Source: WRGT01 sp942493035
GTDB taxonomy: Bacteria; Spirochaetota; UBA4802; UBA5550
DNA: 64,000 nucleotides
Assembly (NCBI GenBank): GCA_942493035.1
Contig: OW818666.1
Span: forward strand, 2,480,001-2,544,000
Direction of reading: 5' to 3'
Positions 34,215-42,915 of the stretch are shown here, piece by piece. Each line of letters opens with the position of its first letter. Positions within the stretch are counted from its first letter, which is position 1. Made by a program: the position numbers and the translations under genes. Under the pieces are notes generated by a model, which ran no database searches, was not told the DNA's origin, and was given only the letters and a program-made list of their open reading frames with translations.

Positions 34215-35986
34215 TATACAACTCCTCGTTCAGTCGGGAACATTAAGATAAATTCAGCACCCTGCCCCTCTGTAGACCGGCAGTAAATTTTACCGTCATG
34301 TTCCAATATAATTTTTTCAACAATAGCAAGCCCAAGCCCTGTACCGGTTTTTTTCAATGTAAAACCCGGTTCAAAAATTTTTTCTATATCAGCTGATTTA
34401 ATACCCGGCCCGTTATCTTTTATCTTTACAACCTGGTAAAAACCTGAATCATCTGCACAAGTTGTAATTATTAATATTCCATTTTCATGAAAAGCCTGTA
34501 TGGAATTACTTATAATATTATTCAAAGCCTGTCTTACAAGACTTCTGTCAATCAGAATATCCGGCAGATTTTCTTCTCTGATAAATCTGAATTCGACATT
34601 ATCATAGCTGTTAAACAGAAGAATGCTCTCGTCAATCAGGTTATTTAAATTTGAAGATTCAGCTTTTTTTACAGGGAGCCTTGCAAAATTATTAAACTCG
34701 CTTACAAGTTTTAATAACGAATTCACTTCAGCAACAATAGTCTCAGATCCTGTAATTACAGCGCTCTCCATATTCGGATTCCCCTCCTTCACAAGTTTTC
34801 TCATCCTCTCGGCTGATAATCTTATTGGTGTAAGGGGATTTTTAATTTCATGAACAAGCTTTCTGGCCATTTCATTCCATGCTTCAAGCTTCTGTTTCTG
34901 AAACATAAACTTCTGGTTTTCATCAAGCTGCCTTGCCATAGAATTGAACGCATCTACAAGCACTCCAAGTTCATCATCACTTCTCTTTTCAATATTCAGT
35001 TTGTTATTACCAAGAGCAATCTGCTTTGCTGCTGATGACAGCTCAAGAACAGGTCTTACTATATTTCCGGATATATACAAACTGATCAAGTATGCAATAC
35101 TCACAATAATTATAGAAATAAGCATTAAAAAAGATCCGGTACCGCTTTCAAAATACTCCTTCTGACTCTCAATCCTTCTATAATCATCTCTTGCCTGTAT
35201 AAACAGATTTTCGTTGACTTTCAATTCCTCTGATAAAGAGATATAAATAACAATCATAAGATCCCGATATCTGAACATACCGCTGATGAGATCAAACTTA
35301 TCAATTTTAATCCGATCTACTCTAATCCCCGGCAATTCAGAAGTACTGTAAAATTCGTATAATTTATAGTTATCAATTTTGGGAGAGTTATTTTCATTAC
35401 TTGTGATATGCAGCTCGCGTTCCATCACTTTGAAAAATATAATTTTTAATTCGGAATTGCGGTAAGTTGCGGTAATTCTATCTATATCATCCTGATCGGT
35501 CTTCAACATAAAATTATCAAAAAGAAATCTGGAGTTTTTCAGTTCAGATTTAATTTCATTCTCGATTCGATAATAAGAATCATGCGTAAGCTCAACAGAT
35601 TTCTCAAGAGCACTCATGGTTCTTCCGCTGAACATTTTGGAAAGACTATTATTAAAGTAGTTACTTGATATTATTACAATCGGCATGGCTGAAAGGACCG
35701 CGATAAAAACGAATGAAAGAGTGATCTTTTTCTTAATACTTTCTGGAATATCAGCAGTACTGACATTAATACTTCTACGAAAAGATATAACAATAAAATA
35801 AATTCCGGCTATAATCGGAATAGTCATCATGGTTGTTATAAAAAAATTTTCATCTACCAGACCGGCATTCAGCCGTCCCGGGAAAAGACCTATTATTAAA
35901 ATAGATGAAAATATTATAATACCGACAAGAAATAGAATATCCTGTACTGAATTTTTGTTTTTTACTTTTTTTTTGTCTGAAGACAA
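34214..35986 (-). CDS. ntrY: Membrane sensor histidine kinase, NtrY-like
   Basis: The 590-residue kinase has two N-terminal membrane helices (about 15-35 and 42-62), a further pair flanking a periplasmic sensing region (about 90-290), a HAMP domain (about 300-355), and the HisKA motif ARKLVHEIKNPLTPIRLS, with His near 377. A HATPase domain follows (NNIISNSIQAF, KIKDNGPGI and KKTGTGLGLAIVE). This is the NtrY arrangement. The start is TTG at 35986, supported by AGGAAG 8 nt upstream; no ATG near it fits. The sensed signal is unknown. Confidence 0.92.
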   Translation of the reverse strand: MSSDKKKVKNKNSVQDILFLVGIIIFSSILIIGLFPGRLNAGLVDENFFITTMMTIPIIAGIYFIVISFRRSINVSTADIPESIKKKITLSFVFIAVLSAMPIVIISSNYFNNSLSKMFSGRTMSALEKSVELTHDSYYRIENEIKSELKNSRFLFDNFMLKTDQDDIDRITATYRNSELKIIFFKVMERELHITSNENNSPKIDNYKLYEFYSTSELPGIRVDRIKIDKFDLISGMFRYRDLMIVIYISLSEELKVNENLFIQARDDYRRIESQKEYFESGTGSFLMLISIIIVSIAYLISLYISGNIVRPVLELSSAAKQIALGNNKLNIEKRSDDELGVLVDAFNSMARQLDENQKFMFQKQKLEAWNEMARKLVHEIKNPLTPIRLSAERMRKLVKEGNPNMESAVITGSETIVAEVNSLLKLVSEFNNFARLPVKKAESSNLNNLIDESILLFNSYDNVEFRFIREENLPDILIDRSLVRQALNNIISNSIQAFHENGILIITTCADDSGFYQVVKIKDNGPGIKSADIEKIFEPGFTLKKTGTGLGLAIVEKIILEHDGKIYCRSTEGQGAEFILMFPTERGVV

Positions 35987-36015
35987 AATAACTTCCTGGA
36001 GAGATTATATTTTAA

Positions 36016-36279
36016 TCAGATTTTAAAATCATTTTCAATAAGGTTGAGTATGTAGCTCACCAGTTCATGCTCACCCTCGCCGCTTGCTCTTATCTTCAAT
36101 TTTGAACCTGAAATTATTGCAAGGCCAAGAACTGACATTATAGATTTACCATCTGCTTCAACATTATCTTTAATCAGAGTAATTTCACATGGATATTTCA
36201 TAGCCTCACGAACAATCATCATGGCAGGTCTTGCGTGAATACCTGCATCACTATTAACAACAACATCTTTTTCAATCAT
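36016..36279 (-). CDS. ptsH: HPr family phosphocarrier protein
   Basis: The 87-residue protein carries both HPr phosphorylation sites: His15 in GIHARPA (EI-dependent) and Ser46 in GKSIMSVLGL, the target of HprK/P. It begins at the last base of hprK (overlap), so the kinase and its substrate are cotranslated. No EI or EII genes are visible here. In many Gram-negatives this pair belongs to a nitrogen-type or regulatory PTS linked to rpoN, which fits the neighbours. Confidence 0.93.
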   Translation of the reverse strand: MIEKDVVVNSDAGIHARPAMMIVREAMKYPCEITLIKDNVEADGKSIMSVLGLAIISGSKLKIRASGEGEHELVSYILNLIENDFKI

Positions 36280-37223
36280 TACTTCCCACCCTCATTGATA
36301 ATCCATTTTTTAATCCGCTCATCCAGCTCTCTTGCGGAATTAATCCCTACTTTCTTTAGTCTCTGATTTAACGCTGCTGTTTCAATAATAATCGGAATAT
36401 TTCTACCCGGACGTACCGGAACAGTAATATATGGAACGTCTATATCCAATATTGTATACTTTTTCTCATCAAGACCAAGTCTGTCATACTCGGTAGAAGA
36501 ATCCCATTCTTCAAGCAGAATAACCATTTCAATCCGTTTTCTGTTCCGAACAGATCTTATGCCGAAAATCTCACGGACATTTACTATTCCAATTCCACGA
36601 ATTTCAATATGATGCTTTAATATTTCAGAACCCCCTCCCATTAAGAGAGATTCATCAATTTTCTTAACAACAACCATGTCGTCCCCGACAAGTCTATGCC
36701 CTCTCTCTATAAGCTCCAGGGCCGTTTCGCTCTTCCCCACTCCGCTTTTACCGGTAAGAAGGACACCTACACCAAAAACATCTACCAGCGTAGCATGGAG
36801 AGTTACACTCTCTGCAAAAATTTCATCTATCACATGAACAAAAAGAGTAATAAACCTTGTAGTTCCCCTTTTAGTGAGAAAAATAGGAATATTCCTTTTC
36901 TCGGCATATTCAAGAAAAAGATCATCAGGCCTGTGCTCATAAGTAAAAATACAGCACAAAACCGGATAGCTGAAAAATTCATCATATATTTTAATTCTCT
37001 GTTCACGGCTGAGCTGATTCATGAACGCAGTTTCGCCCTGACCAAAGATCTGAATCCTGTCATAAGCGAAATAATCAAAAAATCCTGCAAGAGCAAGCCC
37101 CGGCCTGTTCAGTTCACCAGATTTGATCTCCTTATCGAGACCATTTTCGCCGGCGAGAAGACGCAGCTGAAGATCTATCCGGCCGGTTCCCTCTATAAAA
37201 TATCTTAATGTAAGTTTTCCCAT
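36279..37223 (-). CDS. hprK: HPr kinase/phosphorylase
   Basis: The 314-residue protein has the N-terminal HprK domain (1-125) and the catalytic domain with a P-loop (GKSGVGKSE, about 153-161), the KxELI-like segment ERGHRLVGDD, and the HprK/P signature EIRGIGIVNV. It phosphorylates and dephosphorylates Ser46 of HPr. It heads a two-gene unit with HPr. The upstream gap holds a family-B element. Confidence 0.95.
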   Translation of the reverse strand: MGKLTLRYFIEGTGRIDLQLRLLAGENGLDKEIKSGELNRPGLALAGFFDYFAYDRIQIFGQGETAFMNQLSREQRIKIYDEFFSYPVLCCIFTYEHRPDDLFLEYAEKRNIPIFLTKRGTTRFITLFVHVIDEIFAESVTLHATLVDVFGVGVLLTGKSGVGKSETALELIERGHRLVGDDMVVVKKIDESLLMGGGSEILKHHIEIRGIGIVNVREIFGIRSVRNRKRIEMVILLEEWDSSTEYDRLGLDEKKYTILDIDVPYITVPVRPGRNIPIIIETAALNQRLKKVGINSARELDERIKKWIINEGGK

Positions 37224-37311
37224 GGTATAATTATCTCACTATATCATTTTCTTTCCAGTAAAAAAATGTAATCGGTAATAAAAAACAGTATTTATTCCAT
37301 AAATTTTCTAA

Positions 37312-37420
37312 AGGGCAGTTCCAATAACTCATACTTTACAGGGTCGAAGGGGCGATAGCCCCTTCATAAGCCCCGCAGGGCTTCCTGCGGTTTCAGAAAC
37401 GGAGTTTTTGGGATCGCCCT
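37312..37420 (+). repeat. Family-B MITE-like element, copy B2
   Basis: This 109-bp element begins AGGGCAGTTCCAATAACTC and ends GAGTTTTTGGGATCGCCCT, imperfect terminal inverted repeats. Internal hairpins include AAGGGGCGATAGCCCCTT. AA flanks both ends (37310-37311, 37421-37422), a possible 2-bp target duplication. It lies upstream of hprK and accounts for a third of the 343-base gap. Confidence 0.78.
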
Positions 37421-37529
37421 AAAATAAAAAAAACTCTATTATCCCCGATGCCGAAGAAGCTGGGATATATAATTTTTTTTACACAAAAAATTATATCAGA
37501 ATAAATGTTGATATAGAGACAAGAATTGA

Positions 37530-37557
37530 TCCTGCCGGAAAACTAATTCCGGCAGGA
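37530..37557 (-). terminator. Hairpin downstream of hpf
   Basis: TCCTGCCGGAA (37530-37540) pairs perfectly with 37547-37557 across a 6-nt loop. It lies just past the hpf stop codon and probably ends the rpoN-hpf transcript. No long T-run is seen. A second AT-only hairpin lies near 37468-37497. Confidence 0.6.
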
Positions 37558-37566
37558 CTATTATAA

Positions 37567-38370
37567 TCAGAATGCGGGTACAAGAACTTCCAGTTTCTTT
37601 CCGTTTCGGCTTAGAATATTAAGAATTCTTGTTTCTTTATTGAAAAAAGGCATGTATACTTTTTCAGATTTTTCAAAAGATTCAAAAGCTTCATCAAGAG
37701 TCAATTTAACGATTGCGCAGTCAGATCCTTTTTTAAATTCAATTTGAGGATTTGATGCAGACTCATCTTTAACATTCAGTTCGTACTCTACTAAAGTGTC
37801 AGCATTAAACTCACTCCCCTTATGATCCTCAAAAGGAACTTCAACCAGCTTAAAGACCGGACCGCTCTTATAAATTACCGCGTAATTCTTATTTGCATAA
37901 TCAACATCACTTTCTACAGTTCCTACCCCTTTCTTAAAAAGAATAAAATCCTTCTTATCGATTCTCATCTGCAGAAACGCTTCAATATTATTAATCGGTT
38001 TATTGCTGACCTGAGTAAGAACAGCATCTGTGCCGGTGTCACTGGTAAAATCATAAGAAAAATCGAACTCAGCCCCCTGTCCTTTTCTTGACTGAATTCT
38101 TTCTTTGAAACGCGCTATCTGTGTCTCCATTTTATCTACAAGGAGATCTATTGCAGAATATAAATCAGCGGCCTTTTCACGCGCATGAAATTGAACTGAA
38201 TCTCCGGTAATATTAAGCTCTGCTGCATGATCGAGTTTTTCCACATACAGAATGAGGTGAATGTCAATTAATTGCTGAAAATACTTCTCAAGTTTAGAAA
38301 TCTTTTTATCAGCATAATCTTTGAGGCTGTCAGATACATCGATATGTCGTCCTGTTATTTTAATCTTCAT
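37567..38370 (-). CDS. hpf: Ribosome hibernation promoting factor, long form
   Basis: The 267-residue protein has an HPF/YfiA N-terminal domain (1-100, MKIKITGRHIDVSDSLKDY...; HAREKAADLYSAIDLLVDKME), a linker (100-130), and an extended C-terminal region. The last 55 residues (LTLDEAFESFEKSEKVYMPFFNKET...) resemble the long-HPF dimerisation domain that drives 100S ribosome formation, but are diverged. At 267 residues it is longer than usual (about 180-190), with an extra middle segment of unknown role. It lies 8 nt after rpoN, a common order. Confidence 0.86.
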   Translation of the reverse strand: MKIKITGRHIDVSDSLKDYADKKISKLEKYFQQLIDIHLILYVEKLDHAAELNITGDSVQFHAREKAADLYSAIDLLVDKMETQIARFKERIQSRKGQGAEFDFSYDFTSDTGTDAVLTQVSNKPINNIEAFLQMRIDKKDFILFKKGVGTVESDVDYANKNYAVIYKSGPVFKLVEVPFEDHKGSEFNADTLVEYELNVKDESASNPQIEFKKGSDCAIVKLTLDEAFESFEKSEKVYMPFFNKETRILNILSRNGKKLEVLVPAF

Positions 38371-38378
38371 AAGCTCTC

Positions 38379-39788
38379 CTATGATTTAATCATATTAATT
38401 TTTTTTCTTTTATTTGAAGCAGGTATATTCAGAATATCCCTGTACTTCGCTATTGTTCTTCTTGCGACAGTTATACCTTTTTCCTTTAAAAGATTTACTA
38501 CCTCTTCGTCACTGAAAGGATTTTCAGGATTTTCATTATTAATGATATCCTGAATCAGCATTCTCACCTGATCTGATGATTGATCATCATTATTATCGCC
38601 TGAATTTTTGAGGCGTGAAACAAAAAAATACTTCATTTCAAAAACGCCCCATGGTGTCTGAATATACTTACCGCTCGACACCCGGCTGACAGTTGATTCA
38701 TGTACTCCAACCTCATCAGCAATATCATGATGAGTCAGATACTTCAGATGACCTGGTCCATGTACAAGAAAATCCTTCTGACTGGTCATAATAGCAGAAG
38801 TGACTTTCAGAATAGTATCCCGTCTGGATGATATGTTTTTTAAAAGAGCCATTGCGGACTGAAGTCTGGTATTGAGATATTCACGCTGTTCCTTATCAAT
38901 ACTCTTTTTCTTCAGAAGATTTATATAATATGTACTGAGCTTAATACCTGGTATCCAGTCATCATTTAAAGTTACAATTATCTCATCATCAACGAGTTTA
39001 ACTTCAACATCCGGTATAACAGGTTTAGCCTCTCGCCCAGAATATGATCTTCCGGGAAAAGGATTTAAATTATGAAGAATTTTACTTTTTTCAATGACAA
39101 CGCTTTCAGGTATAGCCAGATTTTTGGATATTTTTCCATAATCCAGTTTTTCAATATCCTCAAAATGTTCGCCAAGAATTGTATGAAGAAGCGGATCTTC
39201 AGGGAAATAGTAACATGCCTGAATATAGAGAGTCTGTCTCATAGAAAATGCAGCACAGCCTACCGGGTCAAAATTACGTATAACATCTATTACTGCAGAT
39301 TTATTATTATATTTTATACTATTAAAAAGATTCTCATCGATAAATCCATCATCATCAAGCATAGTAATGATCTCTTCATATACTGAGAATAACTCAGTTG
39401 TATCTGCAGTCATAGTTGCCTGCCAGAGAAGATGCTCTTTCAAACTCTCTCTTGTTGTTACAGCATTCTCAATATATAATCTGTTTTTATCTTCATCCTC
39501 GTAATGTTTGTTTATACCGCTTTCATTAGGATCGTCATAAATGTCTTTTTCAGGTGAATCAGCATCGCCTTCTTCACCATTCAAATTCTGGTTAAGCTTC
39601 TCTTCAAGGTAATCTTCATTTTGTAAAGATGAGGCTTCTTCAAGGATCGGATTCTCAAGAAATTCCTGAGAGATCAGTTCAGAAAGTTCAAGATTTGTCA
39701 TTTGAAGCATCTCTATTGACTGCCTCAAAGTTTGAGTCATTACAAGTTTCTGTGTCTGCTTTAATCCTAAATTCAATCCACTTTTCAT
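38379..39788 (-). CDS. rpoN: RNA polymerase sigma-54 factor
   Basis: The 469-residue sigma factor has the glutamine/leucine-rich region I (GLNLGLKQTQKLVMTQTLRQSIEMLQM), an acidic region II, the core-binding region (about 130-280), the HTH (ADEVGVHESTVSRV) and a C-terminal RpoN box reading ARRTIAKYRD. The ATG at 39788 is chosen because AAGG lies 8 nt upstream and it begins at the conserved region; the longer frame lacks a ribosome site. It is first in an operon with hpf and near hprK, HPr and ntrYX. Confidence 0.95.
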   Translation of the reverse strand: MKSGLNLGLKQTQKLVMTQTLRQSIEMLQMTNLELSELISQEFLENPILEEASSLQNEDYLEEKLNQNLNGEEGDADSPEKDIYDDPNESGINKHYEDEDKNRLYIENAVTTRESLKEHLLWQATMTADTTELFSVYEEIITMLDDDGFIDENLFNSIKYNNKSAVIDVIRNFDPVGCAAFSMRQTLYIQACYYFPEDPLLHTILGEHFEDIEKLDYGKISKNLAIPESVVIEKSKILHNLNPFPGRSYSGREAKPVIPDVEVKLVDDEIIVTLNDDWIPGIKLSTYYINLLKKKSIDKEQREYLNTRLQSAMALLKNISSRRDTILKVTSAIMTSQKDFLVHGPGHLKYLTHHDIADEVGVHESTVSRVSSGKYIQTPWGVFEMKYFFVSRLKNSGDNNDDQSSDQVRMLIQDIINNENPENPFSDEEVVNLLKEKGITVARRTIAKYRDILNIPASNKRKKINMIKS

Positions 39789-40026
39789 TAAAAACCTTTT
39801 TATCGATCGTATATATAAGTTAATCATTTTTTTAAAAAAGTCAATTATTAACAGTTAAATATTTATCAGCTTAGTCCAATATCTGAATTTTATTACTCTC
39901 TCCTCTTGTGATATATTTCCATCCACAGCTCGAAAAGCTCTCCAGAAAATAAATCTTATACCCGCCATTCAGTGACGGATTAAAAAAGAGTTTTTATTGC
40001 AAAGAAACTCAAAATAACAGAATCTT
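39789..40026. other. Upstream region of rpoN
   Basis: This AT-rich intergenic sequence has no gene. It should hold the rpoN promoter on the minus strand; I see no strong consensus pair. Confidence 0.35.
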
Positions 40027-40070
40027 TTAAATGAAAGAGCCCAGGAATAAACCTGAGCTCTTTCATTTAA
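40027..40070 (-). terminator. Long hairpin after the outer-membrane protein gene
   Basis: Two 19-nt arms (40027-40045 and 40052-40070, core AAATGAAAGAGC / GCTCTTTCATTT) pair with one mismatch across a 6-nt loop. It lies 40 nt past the stop of the minus-strand outer-membrane protein gene. Confidence 0.7.
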
Positions 40071-40108
40071 TATATAAGTATAAAAATATAAAAAAAGATA
40101 CAGAAAAA

Positions 40109-40678
40109 TCAGTAACCTGTTTCGTAATTTCTACTGCCGAATAAATAGAATCTGACACCCAACGCAACCTGGTAACCGGTAATAGAAACATCCTTGGTCG
40201 AATCATAATAAGATTTGTGGTATCCTAAATCAATGTATGGCGCAACAACCTGGGTAAAATTATACTGAAGTCCTGTATTGAATGAAACATAAACACCGGG
40301 TCCAACCCCTTCACTATCACCATCAGGTACTGAAACTTCAAAATCCGAAGCACCTATGTTGATTGCATTCTTCCAGTAAATTCTATAAGCATCCAGTATT
40401 GCAATGGGGGGTATATACTCAATCCCCGCTGCTGCGGATGAATATTCATACTTCAGTTCATCAACAAGACCTTCATTCTCGGTATATTCAGAAACAGAAG
40501 CCCTCAAAAGAAAATTCACATCATCCGTAATTCCAAAACCGATCCCGCCGGCCCATCCTATAACAGGCTCGAACTCACCTGTGGCTATATAATTCCCCTG
40601 ACCGTCTATAAAAAATGCAGCAAAAGATGATGTAATAGAGATTAAAAATATAAAAACGGCTAAAAATAATTTTTTCAA
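40109..40678 (-). CDS. Small outer-membrane beta-barrel protein
   Basis: The 189-residue protein has a signal peptide (LKKLFLAVFIFLISITSSFA), then alternating amphipathic strands rich in Gly and aromatic residues. It ends in a strand resembling an outer-membrane insertion signal (VALGVRFYLFG). It resembles OmpW/OMP-b-brl type eight-stranded barrels but no family is certain. The start is taken as TTG at 40678, with AGGGG 9 nt upstream; the longer ATG frame would begin inside the promoter. Confidence 0.75.
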   Translation of the reverse strand: MKKLFLAVFIFLISITSSFAAFFIDGQGNYIATGEFEPVIGWAGGIGFGITDDVNFLLRASVSEYTENEGLVDELKYEYSSAAAGIEYIPPIAILDAYRIYWKNAINIGASDFEVSVPDGDSEGVGPGVYVSFNTGLQYNFTQVVAPYIDLGYHKSYYDSTKDVSITGYQVALGVRFYLFGSRNYETGY

Positions 40679-40712
40679 GATAATACCCCTTCGATGATTC
40701 TTTTTACGGTAT

Positions 40713-40740
40713 ATTATACACAAAAGTAAACTCAAGTCAA
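40713..40740 (-). promoter_or_regulatory. Sigma-70 promoter of the outer-membrane protein gene
   Basis: On the minus strand TTGACT (40735-40740) and a perfect TATAAT (40713-40718) are 16 nt apart. Transcription would start near 40705, about 27 nt before the TTG codon. Confidence 0.85.
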
Positions 40741-40773
40741 GAAAAAAGCATATTTTGCTTTAAAGTTTATCCT

Positions 40774-41166
40774 CTAAAACAGATGTTTTTTTATATCGTC
40801 GTCAAGCTCCACAGCTCTGCCGGATTTAGTATCGAGCATAACAAAAGTCACATCGGCATCTACAGCCTGTTTTCCGTCACTCTTTCTAAAAATTTTTTGC
40901 GAGAGAGTTATACTCTTATTACCATGTTTCTTAAACTCACTTTTCAGAACAAGTATTTCGCCAAGACATGCTTCATTCGTATAACTGATATTGATATTCA
41001 CAATATTAAATGCATATCCTCTCTCCATAGCCTCTTTTGTCAATGCAAGCTCCTCAAAAAGCGCCCACCTGGCCTCTTCAAGAAATTCAAGATATCTCGC
41101 ATTATTTACATGAGAATATACATCAAGATGATATCCTCTTACTTTTATTTCAATTTCACCATACAT
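40774..41166 (-). CDS. 4-hydroxybenzoyl-CoA thioesterase-like (hotdog) protein
   Basis: The 130-residue single-hotdog protein has the 4HBT/YbgC pattern: Y-H-L-D-V-Y-S-H-V-N-N-A-R-Y (about 12-25), in which the catalytic Asp of the family is Asp15 here, followed by FLEEARW. It should hydrolyse acyl-CoA thioesters; specificity is unknown. It stands alone between the outer-membrane protein and repeat A6. Confidence 0.88.
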   Translation of the reverse strand: MYGEIEIKVRGYHLDVYSHVNNARYLEFLEEARWALFEELALTKEAMERGYAFNIVNINISYTNEACLGEILVLKSEFKKHGNKSITLSQKIFRKSDGKQAVDADVTFVMLDTKSGRAVELDDDIKKHLF

Positions 41167-41177
41167 AACATCTCTCC

Positions 41178-41297
41178 AGTTTATGAGTTCTTACCGCATT
41201 TATCAAGTTACTGCTCATAAAATGTAGATAATTATGGTTTTCCCCGCGCCTGCGGCGCGGGGAAACAGATTTCACCACCGGTTTGTGAACAGTTACT
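41178..41297. repeat. Family-A repeat, copy A6, plus a stray right arm
   Basis: A6 proper covers 41208-41297 (GTTACTGCTCATAAAATG ... CACCGGTTTGTGAACAGTTAC) with the GC stem CCCCGCGCC TGC GGCGCGGGG. A separate right-arm fragment (CCAGTTTATGAGTTCTTAC) lies at 41178-41196. Confidence 0.75.
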
Positions 41298-41324
41298 TTA
41301 TCAATGACGGTCATAGGGAATTAT

Positions 41325-41353
41325 TGACAAGTTATATTTCGATTTTTACTATA
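41325..41353 (+). promoter_or_regulatory. Sigma-70 promoter
   Basis: TTGACA (41325-41330) and TACTAT (41348-41353) are exactly 17 nt apart. It points toward the lipoprotein gene at 41533 and would give a leader of about 170 nt that includes the A7 fragment. Confidence 0.7.
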
Positions 41354-41411
41354 TTAATAAATACTTTTTATTCATAAAATATGGTAGTTATTTATTATCA
41401 GGGGTGCGTAT

Positions 41412-41454
41412 GCTTCGACAGAGAGCAATTTTACCAATAGTTTGTGAGTACTTA
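41412..41454. repeat. Family-A repeat, right half only (A7)
   Basis: GAGAGCAATTTTACCAATAG and TTTGTGAGTACTTAAA match the right half of family A; the left half and GC stem are missing. An ATG just upstream opens a frame through this repeat that I do not accept as the gene start. Confidence 0.6.
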
Positions 41455-41532
41455 AAATTATTTTCTTTACACAACTTGTTCTATTTTTATTATTGCACAA
41501 GAGAATGTAATAAATTCCGGGGTCGGCAAAAA

Positions 41533-42024
41533 ATGGAAAAAATGTCTTTTTTAGCTATATTAATATTTAGTTTACTAATTACAGTTTCGTGCAATAAATC
41601 ATCATCCGATGATGACTCTGACAACGGATACATTGATCCGGGTGTGGAAACACCAAAAGCTATTAATGCCAATAAAGCTTTTACATTAAATACTGTGGGA
41701 ATATGTTCAGCTTCGGAATCATGCCTTGCAATCATATATCAGGGAAAAATAAGTGGGACTTCATATGTCGGAATTGGAGTTCAAAATGGATCCGAGAAAT
41801 TAAAAATTTACTGGCAGGCCACATCAATACCTGAAACAACTCTTAGTTTATCTTCATGTACAGTGGTTTATAACGGAACAACAGCTTCAGAGGTAACAAT
41901 AACAAATGTAACATTCAGCAAACATGCGACTAACGGGACTTATACTATTACATTTGTTGATGGTTTTACAGCCGCAGGTCTTACTATAAGTTCTGGTAAT
42001 TCAATTACAGCTGTTGCGATATAA
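41533..42024 (+). CDS. Small lipoprotein of unknown function
   Basis: The 163-residue product starts with a lipoprotein signal peptide ending in lipobox TVSC, followed by a Ser/Asp-rich linker (SSSDDDSDNG). The rest is Thr/Ser-rich with predicted beta strands and two cysteines in ICSASESC that could form a disulfide. No family is recognised. The start at 41533 is preferred over an upstream frame that runs through the A7 repeat. It lies in the variable zone next to the VapBC module. Confidence 0.6.
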   Translation: MEKMSFLAILIFSLLITVSCNKSSSDDDSDNGYIDPGVETPKAINANKAFTLNTVGICSASESCLAIIYQGKISGTSYVGIGVQNGSEKLKIYWQATSIPETTLSLSSCTVVYNGTTASEVTITNVTFSKHATNGTYTITFVDGFTAAGLTISSGNSITAVAI

Positions 42025-42108
42025 AAGCCGAATTAGCTTAATATATTATATTAAGTATACCACATGATTCCCCTCGAATTATAAAGAATTTTACTTGATA
42101 TAATTATA

Positions 42109-42183
42109 TCAGCGGCACATCCTCTTTATATAATTGTTAATACCTTCGACATCTATAATTGCTTTTGCTGCATCAAGTTTTAT
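42109..42183 (-). pseudogene. Remnant of the 3' end of cheB
   Basis: Read on the minus strand, these 75 bases encode a 24-residue tail ending EGINNYIKRMCR and a stop. The intact cheB at 43060 ends EGIINYIKKMCR. By eye 19 of the 24 residues are identical. The fragment is followed at once (42181-42213) by a hairpin and then by the VapC stop, so the VapBC module sits exactly between a displaced and a current cheB 3' end. Confidence 0.82.
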
Positions 42184-42213
42184 TGGTAACTCTTTCTGCA
42201 AGAGTTACCAATA
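42181..42213. repeat. 13-bp perfect hairpin at the junction
   Basis: TATTGGTAACTCT (42181-42193) pairs with 42201-42213 across a 7-nt loop. It separates the VapC stop (42220) from the cheB remnant and could be a terminator for vapBC or the boundary of an inserted segment. Confidence 0.7.
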
Positions 42214-42219
42214 AACTTA

Positions 42220-42618
42220 TTATACGAGCAGTTCAAAAAATTCAGACTTTGAAGCTTTTTTATCAAATGTAATTGTAGTTTTACATCCTGCCTCTCGTGC
42301 AACAATACCAACCAGAAGATCTTCAAGTTCAATCTTAGTTTTTTCAGCAGAAAATAAAAATTTCTGAATAGTATCAGTATTTTCAAATAACAGAATAGGC
42401 ATCAGAATCATCGCATTAAAAGCATCCAGAATTTCTTTTCGTGAAAATTCATAGACCGAATCCAATACATATAACAGTTCAAGTATAACAGGCATTGAAA
42501 TAAAAAAAACCGCATTATCCCGTTCTGTTTTTAAAAATAATTTTTTAACAGCTTCACCCTGTTTAACATCATCATTTACCAGAAATCTGATAATTACATT
42601 CGTATCCAATGATTTCAT
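42220..42618 (-). CDS. vapC: PIN-domain toxin (VapC-like ribonuclease)
   Basis: The 132-residue protein is a PIN domain: SLDTNVIIRFL (first Asp, D5), a mid Glu in PVILELLYVL, and the acidic region ELEDLLVGIVAREAG plus TFDKKASK near the end, together forming the metal-binding cluster. VapC toxins cleave RNA, often tRNA. The ATG overlaps the antitoxin stop by 4 nt, as is usual for toxin-antitoxin pairs. Confidence 0.92.
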   Translation of the reverse strand: MKSLDTNVIIRFLVNDDVKQGEAVKKLFLKTERDNAVFFISMPVILELLYVLDSVYEFSRKEILDAFNAMILMPILLFENTDTIQKFLFSAEKTKIELEDLLVGIVAREAGCKTTITFDKKASKSEFFELLV

Positions 42619-42860
42619 TTATTTCTATCTAGTATTCTTTCTTTTAACAGAACATTCATCTGATCTAAAGAAATCTTTTTGTCTGTTTTTCCGGACAATA
42701 TACCAAAAACCTCTGAAACAGATTTTGAAACCGGTATCAATATAACTTCACCATCAGTTACTTTAAAATCCAGTTTATCGCCGGTTTTGAGATTTAACTT
42801 ATTTCTTACATTTTTAGGTATTGTAATCTGCCCTTTACTTGTTAAAATAGCGTGAGTCAT
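42615..42860 (-). CDS. vapB: AbrB/SpoVT-type antitoxin (VapB-like)
   Basis: The 81-residue protein has a swapped-hairpin AbrB DNA-binding domain (residues 3-48: LTSKGQITIPKNVRNKLNLKTGDKLDF) and a C-terminal toxin-binding tail rich in Lys and Leu. It should neutralise the PIN toxin and repress the operon. Its Shine-Dalgarno GGAGG lies inside a palindrome just upstream. Confidence 0.92.
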   Translation of the reverse strand: MTHAILTSKGQITIPKNVRNKLNLKTGDKLDFKVTDGEVILIPVSKSVSEVFGILSGKTDKKISLDQMNVLLKERILDRNK

Positions 42861-42864
42861 TATA

Positions 42865-42915
42865 ACTGCCTCCGTATTAATTCTTACTTAAGGTAAGGAT
42901 TAATACGGAGGCAGT
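42865..42915 (-). promoter_or_regulatory. Palindromic operator/leader of vapBC
   Basis: A 51-nt palindrome has perfect 17-bp arms (42865-42881, ACTGCCTCCGTATTAAT, and 42899-42915) and an inner CTTAC/GTAAG pair. The arm nearest the gene contains the vapB Shine-Dalgarno. TTGACT on the minus strand overlaps the outer edge and could be the -35. Both autorepression by VapBC and RNA-level control are possible. Confidence 0.65.

Noticed and set aside
42181..42213. Integron attC site next to vapC
   Set aside because: It is a simple perfect 13-bp hairpin without the R/L boxes or the extrahelical bases of attC, and no integrase is in the window.
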